DNA from: Chrysopilus asiliformis
Lineage: Eukaryota > Arthropoda > Insecta > Diptera > Rhagionidae
Reading direction: 5' to 3'
DNA: 64,000 bases
Assembly: GCA_964034945.1 (NCBI GenBank)
Contig: OZ035962.1
Coordinates: forward strand, 53,500,231-53,564,230
Part shown: piece after piece, positions 32,445 to 43,495 of the stretch
How the letters are laid out: each line of letters starts with the position of its first letter
Position numbering within the stretch: the first letter of the stretch is position 1
Notes under the pieces: generated by a model
Database searches by the model: none
What the model was told of the DNA's origin: nothing
Seen by the model: the letters and a program-made list of their open reading frames with translations, nothing else
Position numbers and translations under genes: made by a program

Positions 32445-33345
32445 CCAGGGGTGTTAGTTGAAATTTGCCGGTTTTACTAATAGCTGTCGCTAAAGATATG
32501 TATACATTTCTACGATTTGGCATCTATGTCATATTTTTCTATTGACATTAATCTTCAAAACTACACAAGTTACGTTCCGTCAAAATAACAACATCATAGC
32601 TTTAAAGCTGTTTGAAAATGTCAAGTTTTGTGCCTGAAAACGTGCATTCGCGGCACGCAATACTTTTTCTCTTTAATCAAAAGAAAAAGGCCGCTGAAAG
32701 CCACCGTTTGCTGGTAGAAACTTACGGTGATCATTCCCCAACCATAAGAACATATGAGACGTGGTTTCGACAATCCAAAAGTGGTGATTTCAACATCCAG
32801 AACAAAAAAAGTGTCTGGTGGAACCAGATTGGTGTCGTAAATTATGAACTGTTGAAACCTGGAGAAACAATTGATACTGATCGCTACCGACAATAAATGA
32901 TCAATTTGAACTATGAATTGATCAAAAAACGTCCGCAATACGCTGAAAGACATGGTAAGGTGATTTTGCAGCATGACAACGCGCCGTCTCACACGGCAAA
33001 ATCAGTCAAAAAAGTGTTCAAATCACTTGGTTGCGAAGTATTACCGCACCCGCCGTACTATCCAGACCTCGCCCCGTCCGACTATCACCTATTCGCATCG
33101 ATGGGACACTCACTCGCAGACCAGCGCTTCGCCAATTTTGAAGAAGTCGAAAAATGGCTCGTCGAATGGTTTTCCCCGAAAGAGAAAAAGTTTTTTTGGA
33201 ATGGTATCCATGATTTGCCTGAAAGATGGGCAAAATGTGTAAAGTCCAATGATCAATACTTTGAATAAAATTTTTTTGAGATTCCCTTGAGAATTAAGTG
33301 TTTTCTTTATCGAAAAAACCGGCAAATTTCAACTAACACCCCTGG
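32445..33345 (+). mobile_element. Mariner element with internal deletion
   Basis: TIR CCAGGGGTGTTAGTTGAAAT with exact inverse at the right end, and TA on both sides (32443-32444 and 33346-33347). The total length of 901 bp is short against about 1.3 kb for intact mariners, because part of the transposase is missing. Confidence 0.92.
32618..33268 (+). pseudogene. Mariner transposase, internally deleted
   Basis: ATG at 32618 starts the N-terminal helix-turn-helix (SRHAILFLFNQKKKAAESHR ... RQSKSGDFNIQNKK). After about 65 residues it jumps to the late catalytic core (GVVNYELLKPGETID), stops at 32894-32896, and a second frame 32897-33268 carries VILQHDNAPSHTA (second catalytic Asp) and HPPYYPDLAPSDYHLF (third Asp). 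The D,D34D spacing is kept, but the segment with the first Asp is deleted and a stop separates the frames. It cannot make active transposase. Confidence 0.9.
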
Positions 33346-33412
33346 TAAGTGTTTTTTCATGCAAAAACACAGCATTAGATTTTCGGCAATCATACTAATC
33401 ATACTAATATAT

Positions 33413-33967
33413 AAACATAACAAAAGCTATAATTGCCAATCTGGCAATCATTGGAGACCCGTATGGTGATATTCGTATCAAAATTCGAACAGTTATACCA
33501 AAATTCCACTTTGAAGTCAAACTTTCCAATAAGATTTTTTAAAATTTATTCCAATCGGATTTTGATGTATGGGAGTTTTATGTAGAATAATATCCTAAAT
33601 AACTTTTGTTCTTGGACTTTTTTGATAAGATGCACCGTTTTTGAGATATTCGCAAAAAACGTTTTCGTTCGTATGGGGGGTACCCCCCCTAATGGTCCAT
33701 TTTTGCCCATTAACGAACTTAGCCTCGCATTTTAGGAAAAACGAATCTGCGCAAAATTTCAAGTCTCTAGCTCAATCCGTGCGCCCGCAATCCGCGCCAC
33801 AGACAGACGGACAGACAGACAGCCAGACGGACGGACATGCAAAAATCAATTATTTTTATCATTCTAAATACACTGGTGTAATTCATTTTTATGTGTGATG
33901 ACGGGATCTTGGCGTTACAAACGGTAAGGCAAAGTTAATATACCCTTTGGTTTCACCATACGGGTAT
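33413..33967 (+). repeat. DINE-1/mini-me-like element, copy A5
   Basis: Near full-length: ATAACAAAAGCTATAATTGC at the left, (GACA/GACG)n at 33800-33838, and end hairpin ATACCC...GGGTATAAAAA. The 85-codon frame across it is a by-product. Confidence 0.8.
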
Positions 33968-33969
33968 AA

Positions 33970-34350
33970 AAATGAGTTGGTGTCTGTCTGCCTGTCTGTC
34001 TGTCTGTCTGTTCCTCTTTCACGCGAAAACGGCTGAACCGATTGACTTGAAATTTGGCATGAGTGTTTGTGGTAGTTCTGGTTCCAACATAGGCATACGG
34101 AAAAGTAGCGCGAGGGGTGGGGGGAGTAAGGGGAGGGGGTAAAGTGATTTCGAAACTTAGTTTTCCCTCTATGTTACTCTTTCGCGGGGAAACTACTAAA
34201 CCGATTGGCCTGAAATTTGGCATAGATGTTCGTCGTGGGTCCAGCCCCAACATAGACCCATTAAAAAGTTTTTAAGTTCTTTCCGGTTTTCTTCGTATTC
34301 TAAAATTTAGACAAAAATCTTAACCCGGCAACGACGGGTATACAAGCTAG
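33970..34350 (+). mobile_element. Helitron-type end with (GTCT)n tract
   Basis: Begins near TGAGTTGGTGTCTGTCTGCC with a (CTGT)n run (33979-34012). A duplicated block ACGGCTGAACCGATTGACTT / CTACTAAACCGATTGGCC lies about 170 bp apart. The 3' end has hairpin AACCCGGCAACGACGGGTAT followed by CTAG and T (34347-34351). The 3' end fits Helitrons; the exact 5' end is not clear. Confidence 0.6.
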
Positions 34351-34374
34351 TTTCTAAATCGGCCGTTTTGACAT

Positions 34375-34692
34375 CGCCAGAGGATGTAAATGACCTTCGT
34401 GAGAAGGCTGATATGATGCGAAAGAGATTGGAGAGAAAAGGTGATAAACCATAATCGAAAAAGCAAAAAGATCGTGTCAAATCGAAGACATCACAGAAGA
34501 AACAACCATCTTCAACCTATTGTGAGGTGGAAGAATACATCGATTTCTGCATAATTTGTAAGAAAAATATGCCAAAAAAAAATGAACCGCCGAAATACCA
34601 TCCATTGCAACGTGTGCGATCGAGCTGTTCACTTGGGATGCTCCGGAATGACTGCAAGTTACTGGACTTGCGAACATTGCATTTCGGACTGA
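34375..34692 (+). pseudogene. C-terminal remnant of a pogo-type transposase (PHD-like finger)
   Basis: Frames in this stretch give a lysine-rich segment and then, with one frameshift near 34570, a Cys/His cluster: FCIICKKNMPKK joined to IHCNVCDRAVHLGCSG and YWTCEHC just before a stop. A C4HC3/PHD-like finger at the C-terminus is seen in several insect pogo-related transposases. The catalytic DDE domain is absent. Assignment is by motif order only. Confidence 0.45.
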
Positions 34693-35038
34693 TTTTCATT
34701 GCAATTTTTCACTTCATTTCACTTTGTCTGTTATATAATAAATATATGAATCAAAAAAAAAAGTTTGTCTATCACATTTTTCCATTTTTAATCGATTTAC
34801 AAAGTGGTCCACAATACCCCGAGATTTTTCAAAATCGCAAAAACGCCATTTTTGCGCCAACTGATAAAACTTGTATAATTTAACACAATTTGACCGAACT
34901 GCTGTGACCCAAAGAGAGGTTATTTATCGTACTACAAATTCAAGCTTTGAAATTTTCAGAAAAAGTTATTTTTTTGCGAGTTTTTAGCCAAAATGAAAAT
35001 GCGGTCCAGAACACCCCAGTCTCCCCTAATATTTTAAA

Positions 35039-35458
35039 GCACAAATAATTTACCTTCTATTCAAGTCAAAGTTGAGTTTTTGTTTTAATGTCACTTTGTT
35101 TATGTTTTAATGTAACTTTTTTTTCTTTCCATTTAGGCCATCTTGGAGTTTTGTGCCGTTTGTAGCTTTAGTACGGCACAAAACAGTAACTCTTATTTTA
35201 TTTCGAAAGTTCAGCCATCTTTTCGCAAAGCAAAGGCGATTTGTTTGTGTTAGTGTAGTATTTTGGACTTTTTATTTTAAAAATTACACGATTTTAGCGG
35301 CCGAATAATTTTTTAAATTCTCAAACCGTACACAAAATATTAGTAAAAATGGTTTAAAATACTTCTGGGTTAAATCTGTCATCATCAGGTAAAAATTCAA
35401 ACTTAACGGAAATAGTTGGTTCCGACCTGTCCACTCTCTATATATGTAGGCTCACTAG
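35039..35458. other. Right arm of element T, non-coding
   Basis: AT-rich. Contains a hairpin GTTTTGTGCCGT...ACGGCACAAAAC (35148-35184) and ends with the 32-bp TIR. No gene seen. Confidence 0.5.
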
Positions 35459-36219
35459 TTTAGATGATAAAGAGACTGATGTAAAGGCAGCCATTTTGTT
35501 AAACTTAATTGGCGAGGAAGCCTTTAATGTTTTTGAAACATTCGACCTGGATGACGACGAAAAGGAGAATTTTGATAGAATAGTGGAGGAGTTTCAAAAA
35601 TATTGTTCACCGAAAAAGAATATATTATACGAAAGACATGTGTTCTACAAACGAAATCAACAATCAGGTGAAAAATTCGACCAATTTCTTACGGACGTCA
35701 GAAAGTTAGCCAAATCATGTGAATTTGGAACTCAGGAAGAAGCAATGATTAGAGACAGGGTAGTATTTGGACTAAAGGATACAAAACTGCAAGAACATCT
35801 CATAAAGGGTTGTGATCCGGACCTGGAAAAAACAGTTGTGATCTGCCCTGGAAAAAACAGTTGTGCAGAAAGAAATAACGAGCATTGGAATGAAATTCAG
35901 GGAATTAGCAATGAAACAAGTGAGGTTAATTTTATTACAAATAACAATAAACTAAAAAATTCACAAAATAATGAAGTTAGCTTACATAAAAAAAAACCCA
36001 AAGAATAGTTTTTTAAAAATTTGTCAAAAGTGTAATATAAAAAATGTCCAGCTTTTGGCCGACCATGTCATAAATGTGGTTATATGAATCATTTTGCAAT
36101 TTGTTGTAAAATAAAAAATGTTGAGAAGAAAACGAATAAAGTAAATTTAATTGAAGAAAATGAGGATTTATATATAGACTCAATCGAAAGTTTTTTTAAA
36201 TAATAATGTGGAAATGAGA

Positions 36220-36440
36220 AAAAATTGTTGGTATGAAAACGTTAATATCGAGAGACATAATTTTGTGACGTTCAAATTAGATACAGGTTCAGATGTAAAT
36301 AGTACACTAGAAAAATGTAAAATTAAATTGAAAGCATTTGGAGGTTGAGAAATACAAATTATGGGAAAAGTTAATTTAAATATTAAATTCAAAAATGCGA
36401 TTTCGACTGAAACCTTCATTGTTTCAGCAGAAGATTAGGA
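36220..36440 (+). pseudogene. Mag-like aspartic protease remnant
   Basis: The frame shows the retropepsin active site FKLDTGSDVN near 36268-36297, but with stops shortly after (GG-stop near 36345 and again near 36437). It sits between the zinc knuckle and RT, the expected place. Confidence 0.65.
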
Positions 36441-36460
36441 CATAATGTTCAAAGTTAGGG

Positions 36461-38062
36461 ATGGTTCGGCGAGTGTTTGAAGTAGAAGATGATAAGGCGA
36501 ATTTTGTCAAACTTAATCAGGAAGTCTTTGAAGGCCTTGGTAAATTTCCAGAAAAAGTGAAGTTAGCCATTAAAAGAAATGTGGAACCGGTTAGCAAGCC
36601 ACCTAGGCGTTTGCCTTTGAAAATAGCGGAAAGAGTCAAAGAAGCTTTAAATAATTTGGTCAAAATGCAAATTATTAAAGAAATGAAAATACCACCAGAC
36701 TGGTGTAGCAATTTTTTGGTGGTTGAAAAAACAGATGGTTCATTGAGGTTATGTCTAGACCCTAAACACTTGAATGCAGCATTAAAAATTGAGCATTATA
36801 TGATTCCAACACTGGATGAATTACGAACAAAGTTGCACAACATGCAATACTTTACAGTGTTGGATTTAAAGGACGGCTTCTATCAACTGGAGTTGACGGA
36901 AGAATCGTCGAATTTCTGTGCATTTAGTACGCCCTTCGGTGTATACAAATTCAAACGGCTTCCATTTGGAATAACTGTAGCTCCAGAAAAGTTCCAAAAA
37001 CAGAATGAAAAAGCTTTCGGGGACTTAAAGGGAACTAGTATTCATATTGATGATATTTTGGTAATGGGTCGGACTGAGGAAGAACACGACTTGAATCTAA
37101 AACGAGTTATAGCAAGGGCAAAAGAACTAAATATTAGGTTTAATGTCAACAAATTACAGTACAAAGTAAAGGAGGTTAGGTTTTTGGGGCATATTTTCAA
37201 TGAAAAAGGCTGTAATGTGGATGGTAATCGGATTAAAGCCGTTGTAAAAATGAAAGAACCAAATTCTAAAAAAGAATTACAGCGATTTCTGGGAATGGTA
37301 AACTACATGCGAAGTTTCATCCCTAATATGGGTGAAATCACGGAGCCCTTAAGACAATTATTAAGGAAAAACATTGAATTTTTGTGGTTACCAGTACATT
37401 CACAAACGGTAAATCGGTTAAAAAAGCTAATAACAAAAGCCCCTGTATTGCAACCATTTGTTAATGAGAGGGACATAATAATTCAAACAGATAGTTCAAA
37501 ATCGGGGGTGGGATGTGTCCTCCTTCAAGGGAGAAAACCAGTTTCTTACGCCTCTCGCAGTCTGACTGATGCGGAAATTAACTATGCACAAGTAGAAAAA
37601 GAATTTCTAGCGATAATATATGCTTGCACCAAATTTATTTATTCCAGACCAATTGAAATCCACACGGATCATAAGCCTTTGGTGAATATAATGAAGATGG
37701 AAATAGGAAAAATCAAATCTTCAAGACTTCAAAGAATGAGATTGAAACTTTTGATTTACAATCTAAATGTAAAATATGTGCCAGGAAAAGAAATGCATGT
37801 GGCGGATAATTTATCAAGGTCATATCTAATGAATGAATCGGCGGATGAGTTTTTGGAATACAATGAGGTGGTCCATAGTATAAATATGTCAGAAGAAAAA
37901 ATAGAAATTTTTAAAAAAGAAACCTTAGAAGATTCGGTCTTATCCAAACTATTACAAGTATACAAAACAGGCTGGCCAAATAACAAAGCAAAAGTCAATG
38001 ACTTAATAAAAACTTACTGGAAGTTTAAACATTCGGTGCGAAGACAATATAGTGTTTTTTAA
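36461..38062 (+). CDS. pol: Mag-like reverse transcriptase and RNase H
   Basis: Open frame of 533 codons. RT: the N-terminal VSKPPRRLPLKI, first Asp in TVLDLKDGFYQLEL (about residues 131-144), CAFSTPFGVYKFKRLPFG (about 152-170) and catalytic box HIDDILVMG (about 195-203). Next come HIFNEKGCNVDG, LGMVNYMRSFIPN, RNase H IIQTDSSKSGVGCVLLQ (about 346), and CVLL...ADNLSRSY near residue 450. The RT box is IDD where many gypsy elements have VDD or LDD, which is tolerated. The upstream frame carrying protease is broken, so this piece is open but not expressed in a polyprotein. Confidence 0.88.
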   Translation: MVRRVFEVEDDKANFVKLNQEVFEGLGKFPEKVKLAIKRNVEPVSKPPRRLPLKIAERVKEALNNLVKMQIIKEMKIPPDWCSNFLVVEKTDGSLRLCLDPKHLNAALKIEHYMIPTLDELRTKLHNMQYFTVLDLKDGFYQLELTEESSNFCAFSTPFGVYKFKRLPFGITVAPEKFQKQNEKAFGDLKGTSIHIDDILVMGRTEEEHDLNLKRVIARAKELNIRFNVNKLQYKVKEVRFLGHIFNEKGCNVDGNRIKAVVKMKEPNSKKELQRFLGMVNYMRSFIPNMGEITEPLRQLLRKNIEFLWLPVHSQTVNRLKKLITKAPVLQPFVNERDIIIQTDSSKSGVGCVLLQGRKPVSYASRSLTDAEINYAQVEKEFLAIIYACTKFIYSRPIEIHTDHKPLVNIMKMEIGKIKSSRLQRMRLKLLIYNLNVKYVPGKEMHVADNLSRSYLMNESADEFLEYNEVVHSINMSEEKIEIFKKETLEDSVLSKLLQVYKTGWPNNKAKVNDLIKTYWKFKHSVRRQYSVF

Positions 38063-39255
38063 TGAAAGAATAATAGTCCCAGTGTCATTAAGAATCGAAA
38101 TGCTAAGAAAGCTGCATGAGGCTCACATCGGAATAACAAAAACCAAACTAAGGGCGAAAACTATTATGTACTGGCCAGGAATGGATTCCGATATTGAAGA
38201 AATGATAACACGATGTAAGATATGTGAAAAGTTTTCCAGTTCAAACACTTATGAACCACTTATTCCACATGAGCCACCATACTTGCCTTTTGAAAAAATC
38301 TTGGTGTGACATTTCTCAAGTTGCTAAAGATGATTTTTTAATATTAACTGACTATTATTCAAAGTGGCTTGAAATACTCCCATTGAAGTCCAAACAAGCA
38401 TATGATGTAATTGAGAATCTAAAGAATGTATTTTTAACACACGGTATACCAAAAACTATAATCAGTGACAATATGCCTTTTAGCTCTATAGAAATGAAAA
38501 AATTCAGCGAGGAATGGAATTTTAAAATAAGCACATCCAGTCCTCATTATCCGCGTTCGAACGGACAAGCTGAAAAAGCTGTAGATATTTCTAAAAAAAT
38601 AATTAAAAAGGCGAGAGAAGACGGAAAAGATTATAGATACGCGTTGTTGGAATATAGGAATCATCAGCTACCAAACTTAAATGCTTCTCCATCTCAAATT
38701 TTGATGAGTCGTATTACTCGAACTAAAATAATGATTAATGATTCCTTATTAAAACCAAGAATTCAAAATGAGGTACGTCAGAAGTTACTCAACAATCAAG
38801 AAAAATATAAAAAGTATCATGACAAAAGAGGGAAAGAAAGAAAGGACTTCTATGAGGGACAAAATGTAGTTTATAAAAAAGATGGCTTGTGGCAACCTGC
38901 TACAATAATGAAAAAGCTGGATAGTCCGAGGTTATACACTATCAAAAATGAACAAAATAATTTGTTAAGACGGAATGCTTTTCATTTGAAAGTGTCCGCG
39001 AGTCGCCCGGATTTTGAAGGGAATGATATTCGTGAGAATCACTCTAACTCTAACTTAAGTAATCACTCTAACTTAAGTAATCAGGTTAGGCATAATCAAA
39101 ATAATGAAAATAATAAAACTATAAATAATGGTAACAATGAAGGTCAGAACAAGGCAAGTGATGTTAATGACCATAACCGCGGTGGCTATGTTACAAAATC
39201 TGGCAGGATTTCTAAACCTCCATCGCATTTGAAAGACTTTGTTATTACAATTTAA
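38052..39255 (+). pseudogene. Mag-like integrase, one frameshift
   Basis: Frame 38052-38309 holds the zinc-binding module (HEAHIGITKTKLRAK ... CKICEKF). A shift near 38300 leads into frame 38224-39255 with the catalytic core: Asp in ILTDYYSKWLEI, Asp in IISDNMPFSS and Glu in RSNGQAEKAVDI. The C-terminal region (GQNVVYKKDGLWQPATI) and an Asn-rich tail ending SGRISKPPSHLKDF follow. The DDE residues are all present. The upstream RT frame overlaps the first part by 11 bp. Confidence 0.85.
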
Positions 39256-39394
39256 ATTTAAGAAGAATTAAAAATAGCGTTAGTTTTATTCATATCTTGT
39301 TAGAGAGCATGAACTAGAATCTGGAATTAATTATAAGTTCAATGCACGATTGTCAAATGTTAGAAGTGTAAATCAAAAATATTGAAAAGGGAGA

Positions 39395-39507
39395 TGTTGC
39401 ATATGTGAGGTGGCAACACCGGAGCTCAGGGCGTTTTGAATAAAGAAAGCCAGAGCAGGCCGCAGCTTATTACGTGTTTTATTTATATATTAAAGAAGTA
39501 TAAAACA
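39395..39507 (+). repeat. 3' LTR of the Mag-like element (113 bp)
   Basis: Starts TGTTGCATATG after the polypurine stretch AAAAGGGAGA (39385-39394) and ends TATAAAACA. TG...CA ends. AATAAAG near 39438 may serve as a polyadenylation signal. 113 bp is at the very low end for LTRs, as known for Mag elements. Confidence 0.85.
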
Positions 39508-39606
39508 GTCGCCTTGTTTCTACTTTCGGAACTGGCGACATTAGCCACCGCTTCCCTCACTTCTTGCGCCTATACTTAAGAAAAGTTGCCGTGTGTAACA
39601 TAGGCC
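39508..39606. repeat. Right half of a GGCCTA-ended MITE (copy 3)
   Basis: Matches the right half of 23280-23574 from GTCGCCTTGTTTCTAC to ATAGGCC. Its left half is probably 24078-24114, on the other side of the Mag-like element; the middle of the MITE is missing. Confidence 0.65.
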
Positions 39607-40250
39607 TCACAATGCAGCCCAGTTCCAATGTTCTACGAAAATGTAAATATTACGCTAGCGTTTTTTCATGGTGTGTGTGTTATGTATAAAATTAATGTTA
39701 TGTATAAAAATAAAAATTTAAAATATTTCATAATAAAATACTCAAATTAGTCATAAGAAATTAGCCATAAGGATGAATTTATAGACGGAAAAATACTCAA
39801 TCATAAATAAAGAAATACGATATTGCAAATATCATTTGAAATCGATACATAGCGATAAGCGTAAATATTGTTTGCAGCAAACGTGAGCTTTGTTTACAGT
39901 TATGCTCAAATGTTTTGTTTACAGCGATTCGTTTATAGTTGACATAAGTGCGAAACCTTGTTTACAGTTATGCGCAATGAACGAACCCTATACAGTTTGA
40001 ACATTTGTTTTGTTTTAGCTTTGCCTTTATCAGTCGTGAAAGTTTTTTCTGTTAAACCTGAATTAGGTCCAGTGCAACTGTGGCACTGTGTTATCACCGT
40101 GAAGGTTCATGTTTGTTTCGGGCTCAGGGGAGTGACGAAGCCCTCGTCAGACAGAGTAGTGTCAACTCCTCCTGCTCTCTATTACAGAAATTGTTTATTG
40201 GATGGATCATAGGAACTTACAAGAAGTTTTATATATTCACCATCCGAATC
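39607..40250. other. No gene recognised
   Basis: AT-rich. GTTTACAGTTATGC occurs twice (39893, 39960). The 84-94 codon frames around 39958-40364 show no motif and cross a hairpin, so I do not call them. Confidence 0.5.
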
Positions 40251-40380
40251 AATTCGGCTATGCGAATTATTTTAGAAAATCTCCAGCTCGAGAATTATTA
40301 TTATTGTTTTGTGCATTTACTATTGCAAATGAATAATTCTCGAGCCGGAGATTTTCTAAAATAATTCACATAGCCGAATT
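40251..40380. repeat. Long hairpin (about 48-bp arms)
   Basis: AATTCGGCTATGCGAATTAT at the left is mirrored by ATAATTCACATAGCCGAATT at the right. Arms of about 48 bp differ at only a few positions, with a loop of about 35 bp. It is probably a miniature fold-back element. Confidence 0.75.
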
Positions 40381-40675
40381 ATGTTGAATAGTTGTTGAAA
40401 AATTCTTCATTAAAAATGTCAAATGGAGTGTATAAAACAAACCTGTCTATTTCATAGGAAATGTTTGATTGATTCTAATTAAAAAATTAAAATTGCACTT
40501 CAAACTTATTATTATACTTTTCACATCACGACACATTCAAATAAATTCGCGCCAAAATACTACCAGATGTCCTATTATACTAAAGGCGCTTATTTCAAAT
40601 TGTTTTTCTTAAATAAGTCGACCCCGCTCCCACTTCTCCCCTCACCTACAAGCTTATTTTAAAAATAATAAAAAT

Positions 40676-40747
40676 TGCGGCACATAGGATTCGAACCAGG
40701 GACCAATAGCTTGCACCCCAACAGACAGCGATTGAGCCACTCACAAT
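40676..40747 (-). repeat. tRNA-derived unit with pol III A and B boxes (SINE head or tRNA pseudogene)
   Basis: Minus strand: A box TGGCTCAATCGC (40739-40728) and a perfect B box GGTTCGAATCC (40697-40687), 30 nt apart as in tRNAs. The cloverleaf does not close well and there is no CCA or T-run terminator directly after it. An AT-rich tail follows. Best read as a SINE head. Confidence 0.5.
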
Positions 40748-40925
40748 TCTGGCATTAGTTGTTTAAATGTATTATAGGTGCAACAAATTAAGCAAACTTT
40801 GATCGAAATCATGAATTCAAAAAAGTGTTTGACGTATTTATATATTCAAAAAATATTATGTTTGACGGGTTAATCAACAGAGTTTTTTAAACGTATTTTC
40901 GTCACCGAATTTTTGAGTGATTGAT

Positions 40926-40990
40926 TAGTGTAGCGTGGAAAAGATTAGCTCCGAGTAAATGTTTCTGTGGGTTCAACTCCTCCTGTGGGA
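40926..40990 (+). repeat. Second tRNA-like unit, opposite orientation
   Basis: Plus strand: A-box-like TAGTGTAGCGTGG (40926-40938) and B box GGTTCAACTCC (40970-40980), followed by a T-run (40985-40995) that would end pol III transcription. It faces away from the unit at 40676-40747. Confidence 0.4.
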
Positions 40991-41337
40991 TTATTTTTTT
41001 TTTAATTTTTGATTTTATTGTTTAAATGTTATTCATATATTATAATAACCTTATAGGTTTTAAGGCTTGTGTTCAAAATTTGAGAAGTACTCAACCGATT
41101 TGGACGAAGTTTTTAAGGGCAGACCAACTGCAACACGGGGACTATGGCCTAATTGCAGATTTTTCAGTCCCATGACAAAATTTGTTTGTTTAAATGATTT
41201 TTAGAGGTTTTTCTTTGTGGTAAATTTGGTTTTTGTGAAGCTTTATCGAGTTTTGAGTATATTCATATATGAATTTTTTTTTGTTAAACATCAGATGATC
41301 TGAAATGATCCAATACAGGAAAACCTGTTTTAGCCAG

Positions 41338-42640
41338 ACTCGCACAGAACCAAGAAATTTGTCCGGCTTCTGGCTTATACAGATTTCTGGCTTATACAGG
41401 TTGGAGTAAAAAACACGGGTTTTTATTTTGTTTTACGATAATGTCACTATATACACTTTTTGGAGTAAAAAACACGGGTTTTTATTTTGTTTTACGATAA
41501 TGTAACTATATACAAAACTATGCGATGAAACCTCGTAGTGTAAATTTTTGAATTTGTGCATTACTTTTGAGCCTAAAAAGGTCCCAGTTCTTGAACAATG
41601 ATCCGGTTTATAAAAAAATATGTTTCTTCGACATACATGTGACAATAAAAAGTAGGAAGATTTCGAATTGATTTCAATTAGAGACGAGAGATGAAAAATA
41701 CTCCCAATAAAACTGTTGTCTGACGTTTTTATGAAAGAAATTTTTCCTCTAAACTATGTCTCCCTTCTCCTTGCTGAAACAAGATCTACTTGAAGCGTCT
41801 TTTTATAACATAAGTTAATAACTTTGTGCAAGATTTTATGCATTTTCAAAACTTGCGGATATGGTTTTTAGCATAAACTATTGCTGTGGGTTTGAATAAC
41901 CCTTCCGGAGCTTGGAAACGAACAAAATCATTTTACATTGATTTTTCTGTTAAAATGTTGATAGAACTCCAATTAGAATTCAAACTATAGATTTATTTTG
42001 GTCTTTAGAACCTTTTTGGCTCAAAGTATTTTTCAAAAAATTCTAAAATCATTTTTATTTGTATGGGGGAGGGGAGAGCAAATATTCCGATTTACCCACT
42101 GACTAGGGCAAATCAAATTTTTATGTCATGCTAAACACACTACTGTAACTAATTTTTTGATCGGGCGATTTGTTCTATGCTTTAGAAATCTGTGGTCACA
42201 AGGAAAAACCGCTTAAGTCGAGTTATGTAGTTTTACAGGTTGGTGCATATTTGAATTCTCCTTATCCAGTTCTATATTCTGTCAAAATTTGGTTTTGATG
42301 CTGTACCCCTATGAGGAACGGTAGAGCAAAAACCATATAACCTAAGTCAGTTTTGCTTGCAAAAAAAAAATAATCAAAACTTTAAACCCAAATTACTCAA
42401 AACACGCTTTTTCGACTTAAGCAGTTTTTCCTTGTGAAATGGTCTACTAACTCTAAAAACATTTTTATATAGAAAAAAGTTTCCGGCTTATACAAAAAAA
42501 AATTATGTCCGGGTTCGCGTTAAGCAGGTTCCGGCTTATCCAGATTCATGGAAAACCACTTCAAAATCACGGGACTTGAAAACTATTCAGCTTAGGTAGG
42601 TTTCCGGCTTATACAGCGCCCGGCTTATACAGATTTAAAA
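41338..42640. other. Decayed DNA element(s) with repeated GGCTTATACAG motifs; no gene
   Basis: CCGGCTTATACAG or GGCTTATACAG recurs near 41373, 41390, 42484, 42529 (TTATCCAG), 42608 and 42625, clustering at both ends of the stretch as subterminal repeats would. A 59-bp direct duplication (TGGAGTAAAAAACACGGGTT) occupies 41402-41519. A MITE lies at 42197-42436. No transposase frame remains. Confidence 0.45.
42197..42436. mobile_element. 240-bp MITE
   Basis: Left end CACAAGGAAAAACCGCTTAA and right end, inverted, CACAAGGAAAAACTGCTTAA; the TIR extends about 25 bp (to GTCGA). Non-coding. Target duplication is not clear. Confidence 0.65.
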
Positions 42641-42846
42641 AATCTAAGGAATGGTCCATTCGATGTGAAAAATAATAAATTTGATTTCATAATTTTACTC
42701 AAATAAACTTACATAAGTTTTAATGAAATGAAGTTTTTCATTAAAACTTATGTAAATAACTTAGTTTTTCAATACTCTGCCGTTGTTGGAAATTTAACTT
42801 TAATGATTAATTATAAGCGGAAAATTTTGACAAAGCTATTATTATA

Positions 42847-42990
42847 TTGTATTTTCCCATTCGACCTGCGTTTTCCATGACCATTAACAAATCTCAAGGC
42901 CAGACATTTGACAAAGTGGGGATTGTGTGGTACGAGCCCGTTTTCTCCCACGGGCAAATATACGTTGTCCTCTCAGGTAATTTATTTGTG
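42847..42990 (+). pseudogene. Helitron helicase C-terminal remnant
   Basis: The frame reads [20 protein letters not shown] followed by [20 protein letters not shown]. This is the last conserved block of the Pif1-family helicase domain in Rep/Hel proteins of autonomous Helitrons (the TINKSQGQT and HGQLYVALSR motifs). Nothing upstream or downstream of it is conserved. It shows that an autonomous Helitron once existed in this genome. Confidence 0.8.
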
Positions 42991-43495
42991 TCAATAGCTA
43001 GAATTTTGTTGTTTTTAATTTCAACTTTTCTTATGTCTAAAAAGGTCTTGAAAATTGAAATAAAATATAGAAATGCTTTTCCCAGGGAGATTTACTAATC
43101 ATGCCAATCGCGAATATCTAAATATGTGTGAATGTGTATAAATATGTGTGAATGTGTATAAAAATGTGTGGATGTTGGAGTTATAGAATTCAAAATACAA
43201 TAATTTATACAATTAAAAAAGGTATGGCACAGTAAAATTGTATACATTTTTTTGAAGTCATACTTTTTTTATTAAAGTAAATAACCCGATTGATACATTA
43301 TTTAAAAAAAACTCATGTTAATGGTGAATATAGGGCCTAACTAGTCTCTACGAGGCTTACTATTACCTCCTTGTGTCACACAATATGTACGTCGATCAAA
43401 GTTTAAAGACAACCTATGTTAGAATAGAACAGATTGTATAAAAAATTACAACTAAAATACGAAAAACTTAAATATGGTGAAATTTTAAGGTGAAA
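42991..43495. other. No gene recognised
   Basis: AT-rich. A short duplication of AAATATGTGTGAATGTGTAT occurs at 43119-43160. Nothing else was seen. Confidence 0.45.

Larger units (their letters stand above)
31987..35038. mobile_element. pogo/Tc1-like TIR element with nested insertions
   Basis: TIR left GGGGACACTGGGGTATTCTG and right, inverted, GGGGAGACTGGGGTGTTCTG, with TA at both borders (31987-31988, 35037-35038). GGGGAATTNTGGACC-type motifs recur near the ends (32015, 32355, 32378 and, inverted, about 34803-34818), like subterminal transposase-binding repeats. A mariner, a DINE-like copy and a Helitron end are inserted in it, leaving little more than the ends and a transposase remnant. 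Confidence 0.75.
40381..41337. other. Gene-free stretch containing two opposed tRNA-like units
   Basis: Apart from the tRNA-like segments at 40676-40747 and 40926-40990 nothing is recognised. No usable frame. Confidence 0.5.

Noticed and set aside
34527..34883. 118-codon frame as an intact protein
   Set aside because: Only its first half overlaps the Cys/His finger remnant and in the wrong frame after ~34570; the rest is non-coding element sequence.
40687..40739. A functional tRNA gene
   Set aside because: A and B boxes are good, but the acceptor and anticodon stems do not close and no terminator follows directly.
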